DNA of 64,000 nt from Megaustenia siamemsis. Its lineage: Eukaryota > Mollusca > Gastropoda > Stylommatophora > Ariophantidae. The notes below the pieces were generated by a model, which searched no databases, had not been told where the DNA came from, and saw nothing but the letters and a program-made list of their open reading frames with translations. This document shows, piece by piece, positions 1 through 11,395 of the stretch (its first letter is position 1; every line of letters starts with the position of its first letter). The translations under genes and the position numbers were made by a program. Location of the stretch: contig JAVIAB010000049.1 in assembly GCA_032433765.1 (NCBI GenBank), forward strand, positions 25,671,151-25,735,150, given 5' to 3'.

Positions 1-1030
1 TTAAACCTCTGATCAACGGTTCTATACCAAGCCGGAGAAAAATAATTCCTCCATTCTTTACCTTCCTCTTAGGCAAGAGATAACTTGTGGACACAACAGA
101 ATGCATTTACAGATGTACTATTTTTTTTTTACTGCACCCTCGGTTCAAGCATAGAAGCATTGCTAAAACTTCAGACCAAAATCTCTCAAATTCAGCAAAG
201 GAAATCCAGAACATTTAAAATTAGGGTCATTCAAAGTATGAGGCTCCACTGTATGTATATTATATGTGCTTTCTGACTTTGTGGACATTTATTCCTTCAT
301 CGCAATCATTTACAAAGTTATTTACTGACCAAGAGCAGAATGTTACTAAATCCAAACTTTCACATACTACTCACCGAACAGCCTATGGACTCTTGCCTAT
401 TTTGTCCAGTCACATTAAAATAATTATTTACCCATCAGTTTGTGGGCTCTTGCCTAATTGCTCTAATTTTAATGTATATAATATTTTAATCCAGCAACTT
501 GTGGGCTTTTGCCCCTTCACTCATGAAAGATTAATGCTCTTTAAATTACTGCATTTAACTTGAATCAAAATAGCAATTTTTTTACGGAAATCCAGAAATA
601 TAAAAATATTTTGTTTTCCTCATTTAGAATCATTGTATGGTTCTTTATGTGCTCATAAAGTATAAATTACATAAGCATTTACTATATAGCAATTTATAGA
701 TATGTTGCTAGTCAGTGCTGCACGTATGCTATATGCTTCTTCAGCTTTGCTAAATTATTTTGTGCAATGTATCTCTCTAATCCTCGTGATCTCAAGAAAT
801 TTAAAAGCTTTTCTTATTCTAATGAAACATCCATATCAATATATATCAATATTTAGCAATATTCTTATTTGCCTGTGAAACATGACAAGCAAAATTTGAA
901 AGGAGAAAGTGCATCGTGGAAGTGATGCTAGGATTCTCACCCAAAAAAACCACATCACAAGTGATAAAGTTTGTAAAAACATAAGCAATAACATAGGATT
1001 CTATATATGGTAAGATAGGATAAGATAAGA
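1..1030. other. AT-rich intergenic DNA, nothing recognised
   Basis: No open frame here has a recognisable domain, and no tandem array or repeat family found elsewhere in the window is visible. The short open frames on both strands look like chance frames in AT-rich DNA. Confidence 0.6.
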
Positions 1031-1441
1031 AAAGTGGAGGCGGGCTCTGTACACAGGCAATGGGTAGAGACATTGCAGAAGTAACAAATATATAGGGTCA
1101 TCTTTGTCCACATCCCTGGACAGGCAGGGGTTATAGGGACATGAAAGAACAGACAGGTTGGCTAGCTGCTCTGTCATTGAAGATGGTCAACCAATGGATT
1201 GGGCGGACATCATCAATGCCCTCTGAGATGTGGCAAGGGCACAGGACTTCAACAAGCATGAGTCTGCATCACTCCATTAGATGAAAGAGATGGGAGTTAA
1301 GATGGGCACAGCCAGTGGGCATATAAGAAGACTTATCAACCAACACGGAGACTGGAATTGTCAGTCGCTGGACACTGCGGGACCGGCTGAGGAGAGGATC
1401 TGAGCAACTATGGACATGTTCGTAATGAAATGATGATGACC
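1031..1441 (+). mobile_element. LINE-R 3' remnant (RNase H-type non-LTR retrotransposon), decayed
   Basis: This stretch aligns by eye, nearly base for base, with the end of the better-preserved copy at about 47333-47755. Shared blocks include GGAGGCGGGCT, GACAGGTTGGCTAGCTGC, GGGCGGAC-TCATCAATGCCCTC and the terminal CTATGGACATGTTCG. It covers the part that encodes the last RNase H motif (PGHAGVRGNERADRLA in the other copy) and the 3' end. Stops and indels interrupt the frame, so it is a dead 5'-truncated copy. The ACTCAATA-like tail after GATGATGACC matches the family's 3' tail. Confidence 0.75.
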
Positions 1442-1790
1442 CGAAATTAACTCAATAGGATGGCATAAAATGCAGTGACACATGACTTTATATTGAGCTT
1501 TGCAACAGATCGCAATCTGGTTATCAGAAGTTGACAAATCAGCCTAGTGTTTTGGTCCTTTGGTTGTTACGGATCAGCATCACTGCACACCAAATGTATC
1601 TATAGGTCCCCCTTGAGAAAATCTGTGGAGAATAATGTCTTATGTGCACAAAAACAGTAGCATGACCTGGGATCCACTGTGGGTTGGTTTTTGCTGGCAT
1701 TTTTGCCTGGACATTGGCCAAATTTACAGCCTACTTTTGATTTTAACTGCGTAAGTGCACGTGGGACCTCCAGTTTATAGCCATTATCCG
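1442..1790. other. Unassigned DNA between LINE-R remnant and array
   Basis: Nothing recognisable. No protein domain was seen on either strand. Confidence 0.5.
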
Positions 1791-2254
1791 ATAGGACTAA
1801 ACATCAGATCTCACTACCCAGAGAGGACTAAACATCGGATCTCACTACCCAGATAGGACTAAACATCAGATCTCACTACCCAGAGAGGACTAAACATCGG
1901 ATCTCACTACCCAGAGAGGACTAAACATCGGATCTCACTACCCAGAGAGGACTAAACATCGGATCTCACTACCCAGATAGGACTAAACATCGGATCTCAC
2001 TACCCAGAGAGGACTAAACATCGGATCTCACTACCCAGAGAGGACTAAACATCGGATCTCACTACCCAGAGAGGACTAAACATCGGATCTCACTACCCAG
2101 ATAGGACTAAACATCGGATCTCACTACCCAGAGAGGACTAAACATTGGATCTCACTACCCAAAGAGGACTAAATATCAGATCTCACTACCCAGAGAGGAC
2201 CAAACATTGGATCTCACTACCCAGAGAGGACTAAACATCGGATCTCACTACCCA
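1791..2254. repeat. Minisatellite, 31-bp unit, about 15 copies
   Basis: Head-to-tail copies of a 31-bp unit containing GACTAAACATCGGATCTCAC. Units differ mainly at GAGAGG/GATAGG and ATCGG/ATCAG positions. Variant units are interspersed, suggesting repeated unequal exchange. Confidence 0.95.
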
Positions 2255-2984
2255 GGAGATCAGGTGTGGATAAAGCCATGAAGAAACCACATCAATTTTT
2301 CCTATTTTTGAAAAAAGTCACCACCCTCTGTGGTAGGTTTTAAACCCTCTTCTTGTCCAAAGGCAGACGTTTTACATCTACATTAACCAGCCCTCCCCTC
2401 ACTGGTGTCTTTTAGTTTCTTGACATAGTGGAGGATGGGCCTAAGTCATAAACCCCCCAAGCCATGGCCTCCTGCTCTGGTTAAAAATTTAAAATATGTC
2501 TAGAGAGTAGTGTTGAGCCACACTTTAAACACTCAAACTGGTCACTGAAAATAAAATATCATAAGTATTGGTGTATTCCCAATATGCCGTAAGGCCCAAG
2601 AGGAATTTTTAAAAATAAATGTGATGTTAATCATAAGTTTACCATAATTACGTCATTTGGTGCACTCATCGTTGATTCACACAAAAAAATTGATTCAACT
2701 TTGAAGTTGAGTGACATGTTTTAAGCCTTTTGCATTTCTTGCCAGCTATTAGTGTGTCTTAAGAAGTGTATTTTCCAAGTCAAAAATGATACATTTTCTT
2801 ATAATGCTAATGTGTTTTCCATGTTTACAATGACACCATATCTTATAAAACTAGTATATATTTATATACATTTACATATATTTATGTTAGAAATGACACA
2901 CTTTCATAAACTAGTGAGTTTTCATGTCATATGTGATTCATAATGCACAGCTGTTTGTTTTAATCATAAAGTGGCATTTTAGCC
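2255..2984. other. Unassigned DNA
   Basis: A moderately GC-rich 200-bp piece (about 2310-2480) is followed by AT-rich sequence. Neither matches a repeat family seen elsewhere here. The 63-codon frame near 2752-2943 has no recognisable features. Confidence 0.5.
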
Positions 2985-3285
2985 TCAATATTACAATCTT
3001 CCTGTGTGTTACCGGGGCCTCATTATGAGGAAAGTAAAGAATAGTGACACTGTGACCTTCCAGGCATTTCGTAAGAGGCGACTAAGGAGGTTGATCGATG
3101 GCTTGACAAGCTGTCATTGTAGAAAGTATTGTTATGGAAACAGCGCCATATATTTTAGAGCAGCGATTTCTGCAATATGTGCAACTTTGGCACACAAGGT
3201 TTCTGTTTTTGAAATTGTGGTTCTGCCCTATGTGCCGTCTTCGGCTTGAGAGGACAATAGATAGAGATAGATAGATAGATTGACA
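2985..3285 (+). mobile_element. Interspersed repeat with (GATA)n tail sharing its 3' end with LINE-F
   Basis: The last ~70 bp (CCTATGTGCCGTCTTCGGCTTGAGAGGACAATAGATAGA, in parts) closely match the 3' end of LINE-F copies at 7826 and 30829 read on the minus strand. Both end in a GATA/CTAT simple tail. The block CGTAAGAGGCGACTAAGGAGG is typical of non-LTR-derived repeats. No tRNA A/B box was recognised. It may be a SINE using LINE-F machinery or a decayed relative of LINE-F. Confidence 0.5.
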
Positions 3286-3435
3286 GACTGATTACAATCT
3301 TGCAGTATTTATTAGTCAAGATTCCCTTAGTCTACTACATTCTCCTCATTCCTAATTTGCTGTTTTCTTATAAGTGGTTCCAATTTTTGACAAGTCACAA
3401 AAATATGTTTCTAGCTTACTTAGTTTTTATGTTAG

Positions 3436-4263
3436 TGATCATCATCATGTGCCATACTGGTTGGTGTAGGTGATTATGTCCTTCCATGATCTTCTATCCA
3501 CCTTGCATTGTATCAATTCTCTTGTTGACTCTTTTCCATGCCATGACACCAAGATCTCTAGCATCTTCTCTCATTGTCGTCCGCAATCTCTCTTTCCCTG
3601 TATTTTGCCAATTATAACCAAGTATTCCAACTTTCCTCTTCTCATGATGTGCTTGAAAAATGTTGATTGTGTCTTTTGTGATTTTTTAGGAACTCACTTT
3701 TTGAGTTGGCCATTTTGAGAATGTCCTCATTGGTCTTTTTAGCTGTGTGGGGATCTGTCATCTTTCTTCTGAGATATCCCATCTTTGTGGCCCTTAATTG
3801 TCTTTTCATTTGTTTGTCTACTGTCCATAATTCACTTCCATAGGTCAGAATTGGCTGTATATAGCAGGACCACTATAATACAGTATACATGTCCTAAACT
3901 ACAACAAATATATACATTTTTTATGATTATTACATAAGACATATTCATTTTCTCAAATACCACTTTTGGCCTGTGGCTTTCTACTTTTTGTTTCTGTTGT
4001 GCATCTTCCATCTGGTGTTATTATTGTGCCCAAGTATTTTGACATGTTGCATTAGTTTAAGATTTATTTTGTTTATTTTTATGCTGCATGATGGTGATGA
4101 TTGTTTCTTTGATATGACCATTACTTCTGTTTTCTTACTGTTCAGACTGAGACCCTTTGTTGCTTTCTGTTGCTATTATGTATATCATTTTGTGTAGTTC
4201 ATTCTCTGTCTTTTCTATTAAGACTGTGTCATCCACATAGTGAAGATTATCAGGCAATATTGC
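3436..4263 (-). mobile_element. LINE-A 3' portion including the reverse transcriptase YVDD box
   Basis: On the minus strand the sequence reads ...HYVDDTVLIEKTENEL... at about 4243-4200, the catalytic YxDD box of a reverse transcriptase palm. The family's conserved C-terminal region follows: YLGTIITSDGRCTTEIKSR-like, ATEMGF-RRMLKVPWTA-like, FGHIMRRGKLEYLVTTGKI-like. It ends near GGCACATGATGATGATG at the left edge. Multiple stops and frameshifts show it is inactive. It abuts a LINE-C end on the opposite strand at about 4264. The clade is not determined; the layout resembles RTE/CR1-type ORF2 C-termini. Confidence 0.75.
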
Positions 4264-4668
4264 AAGAACATGGACATTAGACAAAAAAACAGAACAGAGA
4301 ATTGAAGCCTTTGAAATGTGGATATATAGAAGAATAGGTAGAATTGAATGGAAGGAAAAGAAAACAAACGATGAAGTCTTGAAACAGCTAAAAATGAAAA
4401 GAGAACTACTAAATACAATTTAAACAAGACAAATGTGATTTTTGGGCCATGTTAAAAGACACTATAGCCTACTAAAAGTAATCCTGGAGGGGAAAATACA
4501 AGGTAAAAGAGGCAGAGGCAGACTAAGACTAATATGGGCGAGTAACATCAAAAGATGGACAAATCAGCCTATGACAACCTGCACCATCAAAGCAAGAGAC
4601 AGAGCAGAATGGCTCTCCATGGTAGCCAACCTTCATTGTGGAGATGGCACTAGATGATGATGATTGCA
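4264..4668 (+). mobile_element. LINE-C 3' end (reverse transcriptase ORF C-terminus)
   Basis: It matches the better copies at 37465 and 49845: WTLDKK-EQRIEAFE, WIYRRIGRIEWKEKKTND, KRELLNTI, then KVILEGKIQGKRGRGRPRL and TTCTIKARDRAEW. An in-frame TAA interrupts the NTI-TRQM region, so the copy is dead. The GATGATGATGAT stretch at the 3' end is the family tail. It lies directly against the 5' limit of the inverted LINE-A copy. Confidence 0.75.
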
Positions 4669-4842
4669 AGACAGTAAATTAACTGGTATCCACAAGGATC
4701 TAGGAAGTTGGAAGGCCCAAGTGGATCTGTAGAACCATCTAGACAAATGCAACAGATGCAGGGCTACTTTAGCAAAGATATTACAGATCCTGGTCTGTTG
4801 GCAGAGTGTGGTTGTAGCCCTTTGCTTAACAAGGAGATGCAA

Positions 4843-5175
4843 GGGGGCCTCGGTAGCCTAGCTGGGAAAACCACCAGACTGGACTACTGACGTTCGGACA
4901 ACCTGTGTTCGATTCCCGCTGGGAGCAGTGTGAATTTTACTCGTGGTTGGAAAGAGAAAAAAAAATACCCCCATGGTCGACCCAGCCGTTGGCAGAAATG
5001 AGTACCAGGGTATTACCCTGGGAAGGTGAGGAATGTCGCTTTGCATCTGAGTTTCGATGCTTGAGGCGACACTACACAGAATTATCAGAACATTTCTGGA
5101 TAGGCGGCCGAGCACTTATAGGTGTAAACTCGCGTGCTAAGATGCCGGTTCAAGTCTCGTACTTGACCTTTACCT
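4843..5175 (+). mobile_element. SINE-2, full-length tRNA-derived SINE
   Basis: The 5' part resembles a tRNA gene with a Pol III A box (GGTAGCCTAGCTGGG) and B box (TGTTCGATTCCCGC). A non-tRNA body with CAGGGTATTACCCTGGGAAG follows, then a second B-box-like motif (CCGGTTCAAGTCTCG) near the end, and an ACCTTTACC tail. It is flanked by a 12-bp direct repeat with one mismatch (AAGGAGATGCAA at 4831-4842, AAGGAGCTGCAA at 5176-5187), marking a retrotransposed insertion of 333 bp. The second copy in the window is at 14056. Confidence 0.85.
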
Positions 5176-5255
5176 AAGGAGCTGCAAACTGTAAGTTAAG
5201 TCAGCCATATTTTTTTAAATAAGCAAATGACAAGGTAACTGTCTGTGACTAACAG

Positions 5256-5675
5256 GTGTCATAATTAAGAGTTGATTTCATGCTAGATATGAGATAATGT
5301 GTCATAATTAAGAGTTGATTTCAAGCTAGATATGAGATAATGTGTCATAATTAAGAGTTGATTTCATGCTAGATATGAGATAATGTGTCACAAGCCAGAG
5401 TTGATATCATGCTAGATATGAGATAATGTGTCATAATTAAGAGTTGATTTCATGCTAGATATGAGATAATGTGTCACAAGCCATAGTTAATATCATGCTA
5501 GATATGAGATAATGTGTCATAATTAAGAGTTGATTTCATGCTAGATATGAGATAATGTGTCATAAGCCAGAGTTGATTTCATGCTAGATATGAGATAATG
5601 TGTCATAAGCCAGAGTTGATTTCATGCTAGATATGAGATACTGTGTTATAAGCTAGAGTTGATTTTCATGTCAGA
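5256..5675. repeat. Minisatellite, 43-bp unit, about 10 copies
   Basis: Tandem copies of a 43-bp unit containing GAGTTGATTTCATGCTAGAT. Two unit variants alternate irregularly, one with CATAATTAAGAG and one with CA(C/T)AAGCCAGAG. Confidence 0.95.
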
Positions 5676-5965
5676 CAATTAGAAACAATAAATAAACTCC
5701 CTGACTCTCAAGACAAAGAAAACATATATATGTTAATGAAATGAATTCCACTTTTTTTATAGCATATATATCACTTATGTACAATTTATTGCTTATTTCT
5801 TGCAGCATATTCTTTGTGTTTACTGCATATATTTTATGCAATGTTCTCTACCATTTGCATTTAAATATAAATGTACATAAAATATAAACAGTTTTTCACT
5901 AATCGTGGCATTTTATGTAACTGAATTTGGCACTGATAATAACATAGTCCACAAGATAGCAGTAT

Positions 5966-6945
5966 AGAAGTTGTAGTTTAAGACAGATAGAAGTTGTAGT
6001 TTAGGACAAGATAGAAGTTGTAGTTTAAGACAAGATAGAAGTTGTAGTTTAGGACAAGATAGAAGTATAGAAGTTGTAGTTTAGGGCAAGATAGAAGTAT
6101 AGAAGTTGTAGTTTAGGACAAGATAGAAGTTGTAGTTTAGGACAAGATAGAAGCTGTAGTTTAGGACAAAAAAAAAGTATAGAAATTGTAGTTTAAGACA
6201 AGATAGAAGTATAGAAGTTGTAGTTTAGGACAAGATAGAAGTATAGAAGTTGTAGTTTAGGGCAAGATAGAAGTTGTAGTTTAAGACAAGATAGAAGTAT
6301 AGAAGTTGTAGTTTAGGACAAGATAGAAGTATAGAAGTTGTAGTTTAGGGCAAGATAGAAGTATAGAAGTTGTAGTTTAGGGCAAGATAGAAGTATAGAA
6401 GTTGTAGTTTAAGACAAGATAGAAGTATAGAAGTTGTAGTTTAGGACAAGATAGAAGTATAGAAGTTGTAGTTTAGGGCAAGATAGAAGTATAGGAGTTG
6501 CAGTTTAGGACAAGAGAGAAGTATAGAAGTTGTAGTTTAAAACAAGATATAAGTTGTAGTTTAGGACAAGAGAGAAGTATAGAAGTTGTAGTTTAGGACA
6601 AGATAGAAGTATAGAAGTTGTAGTTTAGGGCAAGATAGAAGTATAGAAGTTGTAGTTTAGGGCAAGATAGAAGTATAGAAGTTGTAGTTTAGGACAAGAT
6701 AGAAGTATAGAAGTTGTAGTTTAGGACAAGATAGAAGTATAGAAGTTGTAGTTTAGGGCAAGATAGAAGTATAGAAGTTGTAGTTTAGGGCAAGATAGAA
6801 GTATAGAAGTTGTAGTTTAGGGCAAGATAGAATTATAAAAGTTGTAGTTTAGGACAAGTAGAAGTTGTAGTTTAGGACAAGATAGAAGTATAGAAGTTGT
6901 AGTTTAGGACAAGATAGAAGTTGTAGTTTAGGACAACATAGAAGT
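5966..6945. repeat. Minisatellite, 32-bp unit with 23-24-bp short variants, about 31 units
   Basis: The array is built on GAAGTTGTAGTTTAGGACAA. Long units carry an extra internal GAAGTATA segment that is absent from short units, so the array mixes two unit lengths. G/A changes at GGGCAAG/GGACAAG recur in runs. Confidence 0.95.
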
Positions 6946-6981
6946 AGCAAAATAATTCTCTTTAGCACAGACATCAACGTG

Positions 6982-7093
6982 GAGCCGTGATAGCTCAGTG
7001 GTTAGTGAACTGGACTACCACGGACAATGGGTAGGGTTCGATCCCAACCGACGGCTTCCAGGTTCACCCAACCTTAAATGGGTACTGGACAAT
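6982..7093 (+). mobile_element. SINE-1, 3'-truncated copy (tRNA-like head)
   Basis: Starts GGAGCCGTGATAGCTCAGTGG with an A-box-like TAGCTCAGTGGTTAG and a B-box GGGTTCGATCCC. It continues into the SINE body as far as AAATGGGTACTGG, then homology stops, so the distal ~150 bp are missing. It is not a functional tRNA gene, because the acceptor stem is absent and the same head recurs on every SINE-1 copy. Confidence 0.8.
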
Positions 7094-7287
7094 CGAGATA
7101 ACATGACCAAACCTTTTTGTCAAAAGATCATCATGTACTTTGCTTGTTGTATCCTTTCTCTAGAATTTTTTCATTTGTTTTGCGATCTAAAAAGAAGATG
7201 CCCAAAACAAACAAGAGTACATAGAGGAAAACAGAATTTATTTGCAACTTGCCCTCTTTATCAATAAATATCATTAAATAGTCACAG

Positions 7288-7668
7288 ACAGTAGACAAAC
7301 AAATGAAAAGACAATTAGAGGCCTCAGAAATGGGATTTTACAGAAGAATGTTGAGAGTTCCCTGGACAGCTGAAATGAGCAACGAGGTAATTATTAATGA
7401 GACCAACACAAAAGAAACTCCTAAAAACATCAAGAGAGAAACAGTCAACATTTTTCAGGCACATCATGAGAAGAAGAAAGTTTGAATATTTGGTTACAAC
7501 TGGCAAAATACAGAGCGGAACAGAGATCGCGGACAACAAAGAGAGCAAATGCAAGAGAGCTTCTTGTCATGGCACGGAAAACAGTCAACAACAGAATTGA
7601 TACGATGTACTGTGGATAGTGAATTTATGAAGGATGTGGTCACCTATGGCAACTGGTAAGGCACAGGT
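7288..7668 (+). mobile_element. LINE-A 3' end fragment
   Basis: Encodes the family C-terminus in broken frames: MKRQLEASEMGFYRRMLRV, PWTAEMSNE, TKETPKNIKRETVN, FFRHIMRRRKFEYLVTTGKI. The SWHGKQSTTELIRCT region follows in degenerate form. At least two frameshifts are needed to read it. Confidence 0.75.
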
Positions 7669-7825
7669 TCTGCGAATGGATCTGTCTCTCCAATTTTGGC
7701 AGATTCAGCCACGAGAGATGTTCAGCAAAAACAGCATCTAGGAATGAGACAATATTTTAACCAAACTACTGATATGTCATGATTGCTTGCTATCAATCGA
7801 CTGTCAAGATGCCAAAGGCCATATA

Positions 7826-8432
7826 TCTATCTATTGACCTCTCGAGCCGTAGCCGGCCCATAGGGCGTAGACCATGATACTCCTTCTCTTATCTGAATTT
7901 TTGTTCTAGCAGTTTTCAATTCTTTTAAAGATATTTTATCAAATCTCGCCATTTGTCTCTGTTCTGTGCAAGCAGCTCTATCTTATTGAGGGAGCCGAAT
8001 CCTGCTGCTCTTGCCTCTCTCATCAATGTTCTTCTCAGTGTCTCCCTGGGTCTTCCTGTTTCTCTTACCTGTTGTTTCCCATATGAGGGCTTGCTTTGCT
8101 ATTCGGTTATTATCTCTTCTCATCACATGTCCAACATATGACCATCGTCTTTTATTTATTACTGAAGATATTAGTGGTTGATTGGCGATTTCTCTAATTT
8201 CCTCATTTGTTTTGAATTCGTTCCACACTATACCAAGTATTTTCCTTAGACATTTATTTTCGAATGTGTTCATTCTCTTGTTGTTTTCCAGCTTTCCCAT
8301 GCATACGTAAGGGTTGATAGTACATTTGATTTGAATAGCCTAAGTTTTGTGTTTGTGCTGATGAGTTTTGATTTCCACAACTTTTCAAGGCTTCTGAAAG
8401 ACATTGCTGCTTTAGCTATTCTGAAGGCCATA
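7826..8432 (-). mobile_element. LINE-F (RTE-like) 3' end
   Basis: The minus strand has a 105-codon open frame (8300-7983) containing NTFENKCLRKILGIVWNEF, RRWSYVGHVMRRDNNRI and WETTGKR, the standard C-terminal region of RTE-type endonuclease/reverse-transcriptase ORFs. A frameshift then separates it from the RGRPRETLRRTL/AQNRDRWRDL end, which is intact in the copy at 30935. Its 3' end reaches the CTATCTATC simple tail near 7826. Confidence 0.75.
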
Positions 8433-8487
8433 TATAAGGGCATTAAAATGTGAGGTAGTAAAGCTGGCGAAAGGGATGAAAAGAAAA

Positions 8488-8712
8488 GAAAACCACATCA
8501 TGCCTTGTGGCATATAAGGAATATGGTGTTAGTGTCGATACTTTTTACAGACCCCACGAGACATTATTTTTGAGGTAATGTCATCATAATACCATTGCCG
8601 CTTTTCTTTCCAAGAAAATATCATATACCCAATTAAGGCTGGGTGAACTTAGAAGCCCGTGATCAGGATCACTGTAATAGTCCCCTTCACTAAACACTTA
8701 GTTCCGTTCACA
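8488..8712 (-). mobile_element. SINE-1, decayed copy
   Basis: On the plus strand it shows the SINE-1 order in reverse: CTTGTGGCATATAAGGAATATGGTGTTAGTG, then TTTACAGACC, GAGGTAATG, AAGGCTGGGTGAAC and finally a degenerate TTCACTAAACACTTAG head. Many substitutions make it older than the other copies. Confidence 0.65.
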
Positions 8713-9255
8713 TCTCTCCTATACTAGACCACACTGCATCACGTTGAATGTCCCTTCTGTCTCTTACCCAACTCTGCGACATCTCAGTCTTTCTACCTCT
8801 TGGGTACCCTGTATTCTTCTGGTCTGTTCTTTGTGCTGTGTGTGCACATTCTCACTTTGGTGCACGCACACATACCGCATGCACACTTATGTTCATTATC
8901 TTCTGCCCACAGCGCAGTATACAGGGAAGACATTTTTTTAGTTTTATTTCTCATCCTAGTTCAAAATTACTATTTTTTTTTAAATTTTATTTATTATTTT
9001 AAATACATATCTGTGTGTGTTTGTTGTATGTTTGTTCCTGTTGAAGGCCTATTGAGCTGAAACATTCTTCTAATTTGTGTTGTCCACTTATTATGTAAAG
9101 AATTAACCCTACCATTTTTTTTATTTCTCCGCTCACTAAACACCGAGCTATTGCAGCTGAAAAAAATGAAAACATAAATATATATTTTTCTTGCCATCTC
9201 TTATTTTGTTAATTAGTCTATGCTTACATTCACAGGTTCTTTACCTTGTTTATGC
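8713..9255. other. Unassigned DNA with a possible Penelope-like tail
   Basis: No clear gene. At about 9035-9075 the string GTTGAAGGCCTATTGAGCTGAAACATTC resembles the GAAGGCC...GCCGAAACGTC signature often found at Penelope-like element ends. A similar, closer string occurs at 41760-41790. This is suggestive only. Confidence 0.3.
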
Positions 9256-9478
9256 TTATTCTTCTTCTTCTTTCCTTCCTCATCTGCCTTTCAGCGTCGA
9301 GGGGAGATATAATTTGCGGTATTTTGCTCATCTGTTCGCCTCTGCTGCTGTTATGTTTCCTAGTGCTTCTAATATTCCATCGATCCATCTCATCTTTTTC
9401 GTGGTCGACCCTTGGGTCTGGTGTTCTCACGTTTGCTGAAGGCTCGTTGTGTTGTGTCATGCTTATTCAATTTGTAAA
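9256..9478 (-). mobile_element. LINE-D 3' end fragment
   Basis: Minus-strand sequence matches the LINE-D terminus: GRPRKRW-like residues, an LEALGNITA-like motif, then YISPLDAERQMRKERRRR (frame-shifted PSTLKGR end). It is closely similar to 19200-19405 and 31620-31828. Confidence 0.75.
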
Positions 9479-9835
9479 AAAATATGATAAAGCACTGATT
9501 TTATGAACGCAGCTTGCTGCACTCCAGTCAACCCAGATAATAAAGGAATGGGTACCTGCCTCACAGAGCTGTGGGAAAACAGTAGTGACATGGAGAAACA
9601 CTAGCCCTTTTACCTCAAAATAATGTGGCTTTGTACGTTAAAAAAACTATATGTTTCAACCCCTGCGCAACGACAGAATAAATTCTTGCTTATAAGTTTT
9701 TTAAAAAAATATTCTACTAGCGTTCTATCTTTTTATTAAATCATCAATACAAATGATATCCTCTCTTCATGTATCTTACTGCTTAGTAGTGGCCTACTTG
9801 TTGTCTAGTAAAATTATGTTTTGAAAAGTCCCCTA
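9479..9835. other. Unassigned AT-rich DNA
   Basis: No domain, repeat family or array was recognised. Confidence 0.5.
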
Positions 9836-10405
9836 ATGATATTATATAATGTCCTAAATTCGACTAATGATATTATATAATGTCCTAAATTCGACTAATG
9901 ATATTATATAATGTCCTAAACTCATCTAATGATATTATTTATATAATGTCCTCAAGGTTAACAATATTTTATAAACATCTTAAAAGTCATCTAATGATAA
10001 TATATGGGGACACTTAGATCATCTAATGATAATATATGGGATCACTTAGATCATCTAATGATAATATATGGGGACACTTAGATCATCTAATGATAAAATA
10101 TGGGGACACTTAGATCATCTAATGATAATATATGGGGACACTTAGATCATCTAATGATAATATATGGGGACACTTAGATCATCTAATGATAATATATGGG
10201 GACACTTAGATCATCTAATGATAATATATGGGGGCACTTAGATCATCTAATGATAATATATGGGGACACTTAGATAGATCATCTAATGGTAATATATGGG
10301 GACACTTAGATCATCTAATGATAAAATATGTGGACACTTAGATCATCTAATGATAAAATATGTGGACACTTAGATCATCTAATGATAAAATATGTGGACA
10401 CTTAG
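9836..10405. repeat. Two adjoining minisatellites (~34-bp x3, then 32-bp x13)
   Basis: The left part repeats CTAATGATATTATATAATG plus TCCTAAATTCGA. The right part repeats a related 32-bp unit with GATCATCTAATGATAATATA. Both share CATCTAATGAT, so the right array probably evolved from the left unit. One unit carries an extra 4-bp GATA insertion. Confidence 0.93.
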
Positions 10406-10959
10406 AAAGATCATGTGCTCAACACTTTCATGGACACTAGATTTGATCATAAGTGTTGCACAGAATAAACTTAGTTACATCAAACACAGTCACGCTGCAG
10501 CAGGTGCTAGACACATGGAAGTCATTATCCAGCAGCCCCCACCTCCATGTGCCTTAAATAAAGAGCCTAATCACTTGCTTGATGTAGGGTCTTCTGACGA
10601 CCAGATTGCCTCCTGCTGCAGAGCTCTCTATAAGGAGTTTATAATTGTCTTAAAAATCATCTATCAATAATCTAGAGACAAAACTATATGGGCCACTGCA
10701 AGAATGACAAAAGACAGAAACATTTATACAGATATAGACAATACTTCAGGCGAACGAAAGATAGATAGATAGATCTATCAATAATATCCGATCTTAATAT
10801 ATTATATCATTTTGTTACAATTCTCTAATGCTATTATGCCATGAGGTCTTCTGCTGATGCTATAATTAATTTTGTAACTGTCATTTAATATAAAAAAGTA
10901 TCTTGAGGTCTATGTTACTTATATTATGTCCTCAAATTCTCTAACTATATGCATTTTAT
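10406..10959. other. Unassigned DNA with short GATA run
   Basis: Includes (GATA)n at about 10755-10770 and a GC-richer patch around 10490-10630. No gene was recognised; the 92-codon open frame has no domain. Confidence 0.45.
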
Positions 10960-11313
10960 GTAAAAATGTGGTTTTACAGAAGAATGTTGAGAATACCATG
11001 GACAGCTAAGAAGAGTAATGAAAATGTTCTGAAAGAGACCAAAGCAAAAAGAGAGCTAATTTCCAATATTAGGAAGAAATGATCATCTTTTTTTTGCCAT
11101 GTCATGCGAAGAGAACAGCTGGAATATATCGTAACAACTGGGAAAATTGAGGGACGAAGAGATAGAGGGAAGCAAAGAGAGAAAAAATACCAGACAGCTT
11201 AAGAGAATGGCTTGGCCGAAGGTTAACAATAGAAGTGATAAATAACTGTCGAGATCGAAAGTTGTGGAGAGACATGATCACCGACGCCAGAAGGCCCGGT
11301 ACTTGATGATGAT
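10960..11313 (+). mobile_element. LINE-B 3' end fragment
   Basis: Encodes, in broken frames, WFYRRMLRIPWTAKKSNE, AKRELISNIRKK (then a stop), FCHVMRREQLEYIVTTGKI, REWLGRRLTIEVINNCRD and a final ARYLMMM end. It is highly similar to the more intact copy at 46080-46427. Confidence 0.78.
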
Positions 11314-11395
11314 ATGCATTTCATGTAAAAATAAAAATTACCAAACTGAAGGGCCTTATCACATTTTAAGTGTGGTACATAAGGAATATCGTGTC

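Noticed and set aside
1791..2254. Regular repeats that could suggest a CRISPR array
   Set aside because: Units are directly contiguous with no unique spacers, no cas-like genes occur, and the context is eukaryotic. The same holds for all other arrays here.
3004..3249. 81-codon plus-strand frame
   Set aside because: Falls in an interspersed repeat with a GATA tail; no domain.
6982..7060. tRNA-like sequence with good A and B boxes
   Set aside because: Same head as every SINE-1 copy, without a proper acceptor stem or 3' end; called as SINE.
7953..8141. Plus-strand frames over 7953-8141, 8748-9060 and 9191-9506 with hydrophobic stretches resembling membrane proteins
   Set aside because: The first and third are antisense of LINE-F and LINE-D. 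The middle one has no membrane-protein pattern beyond AT-rich translation.
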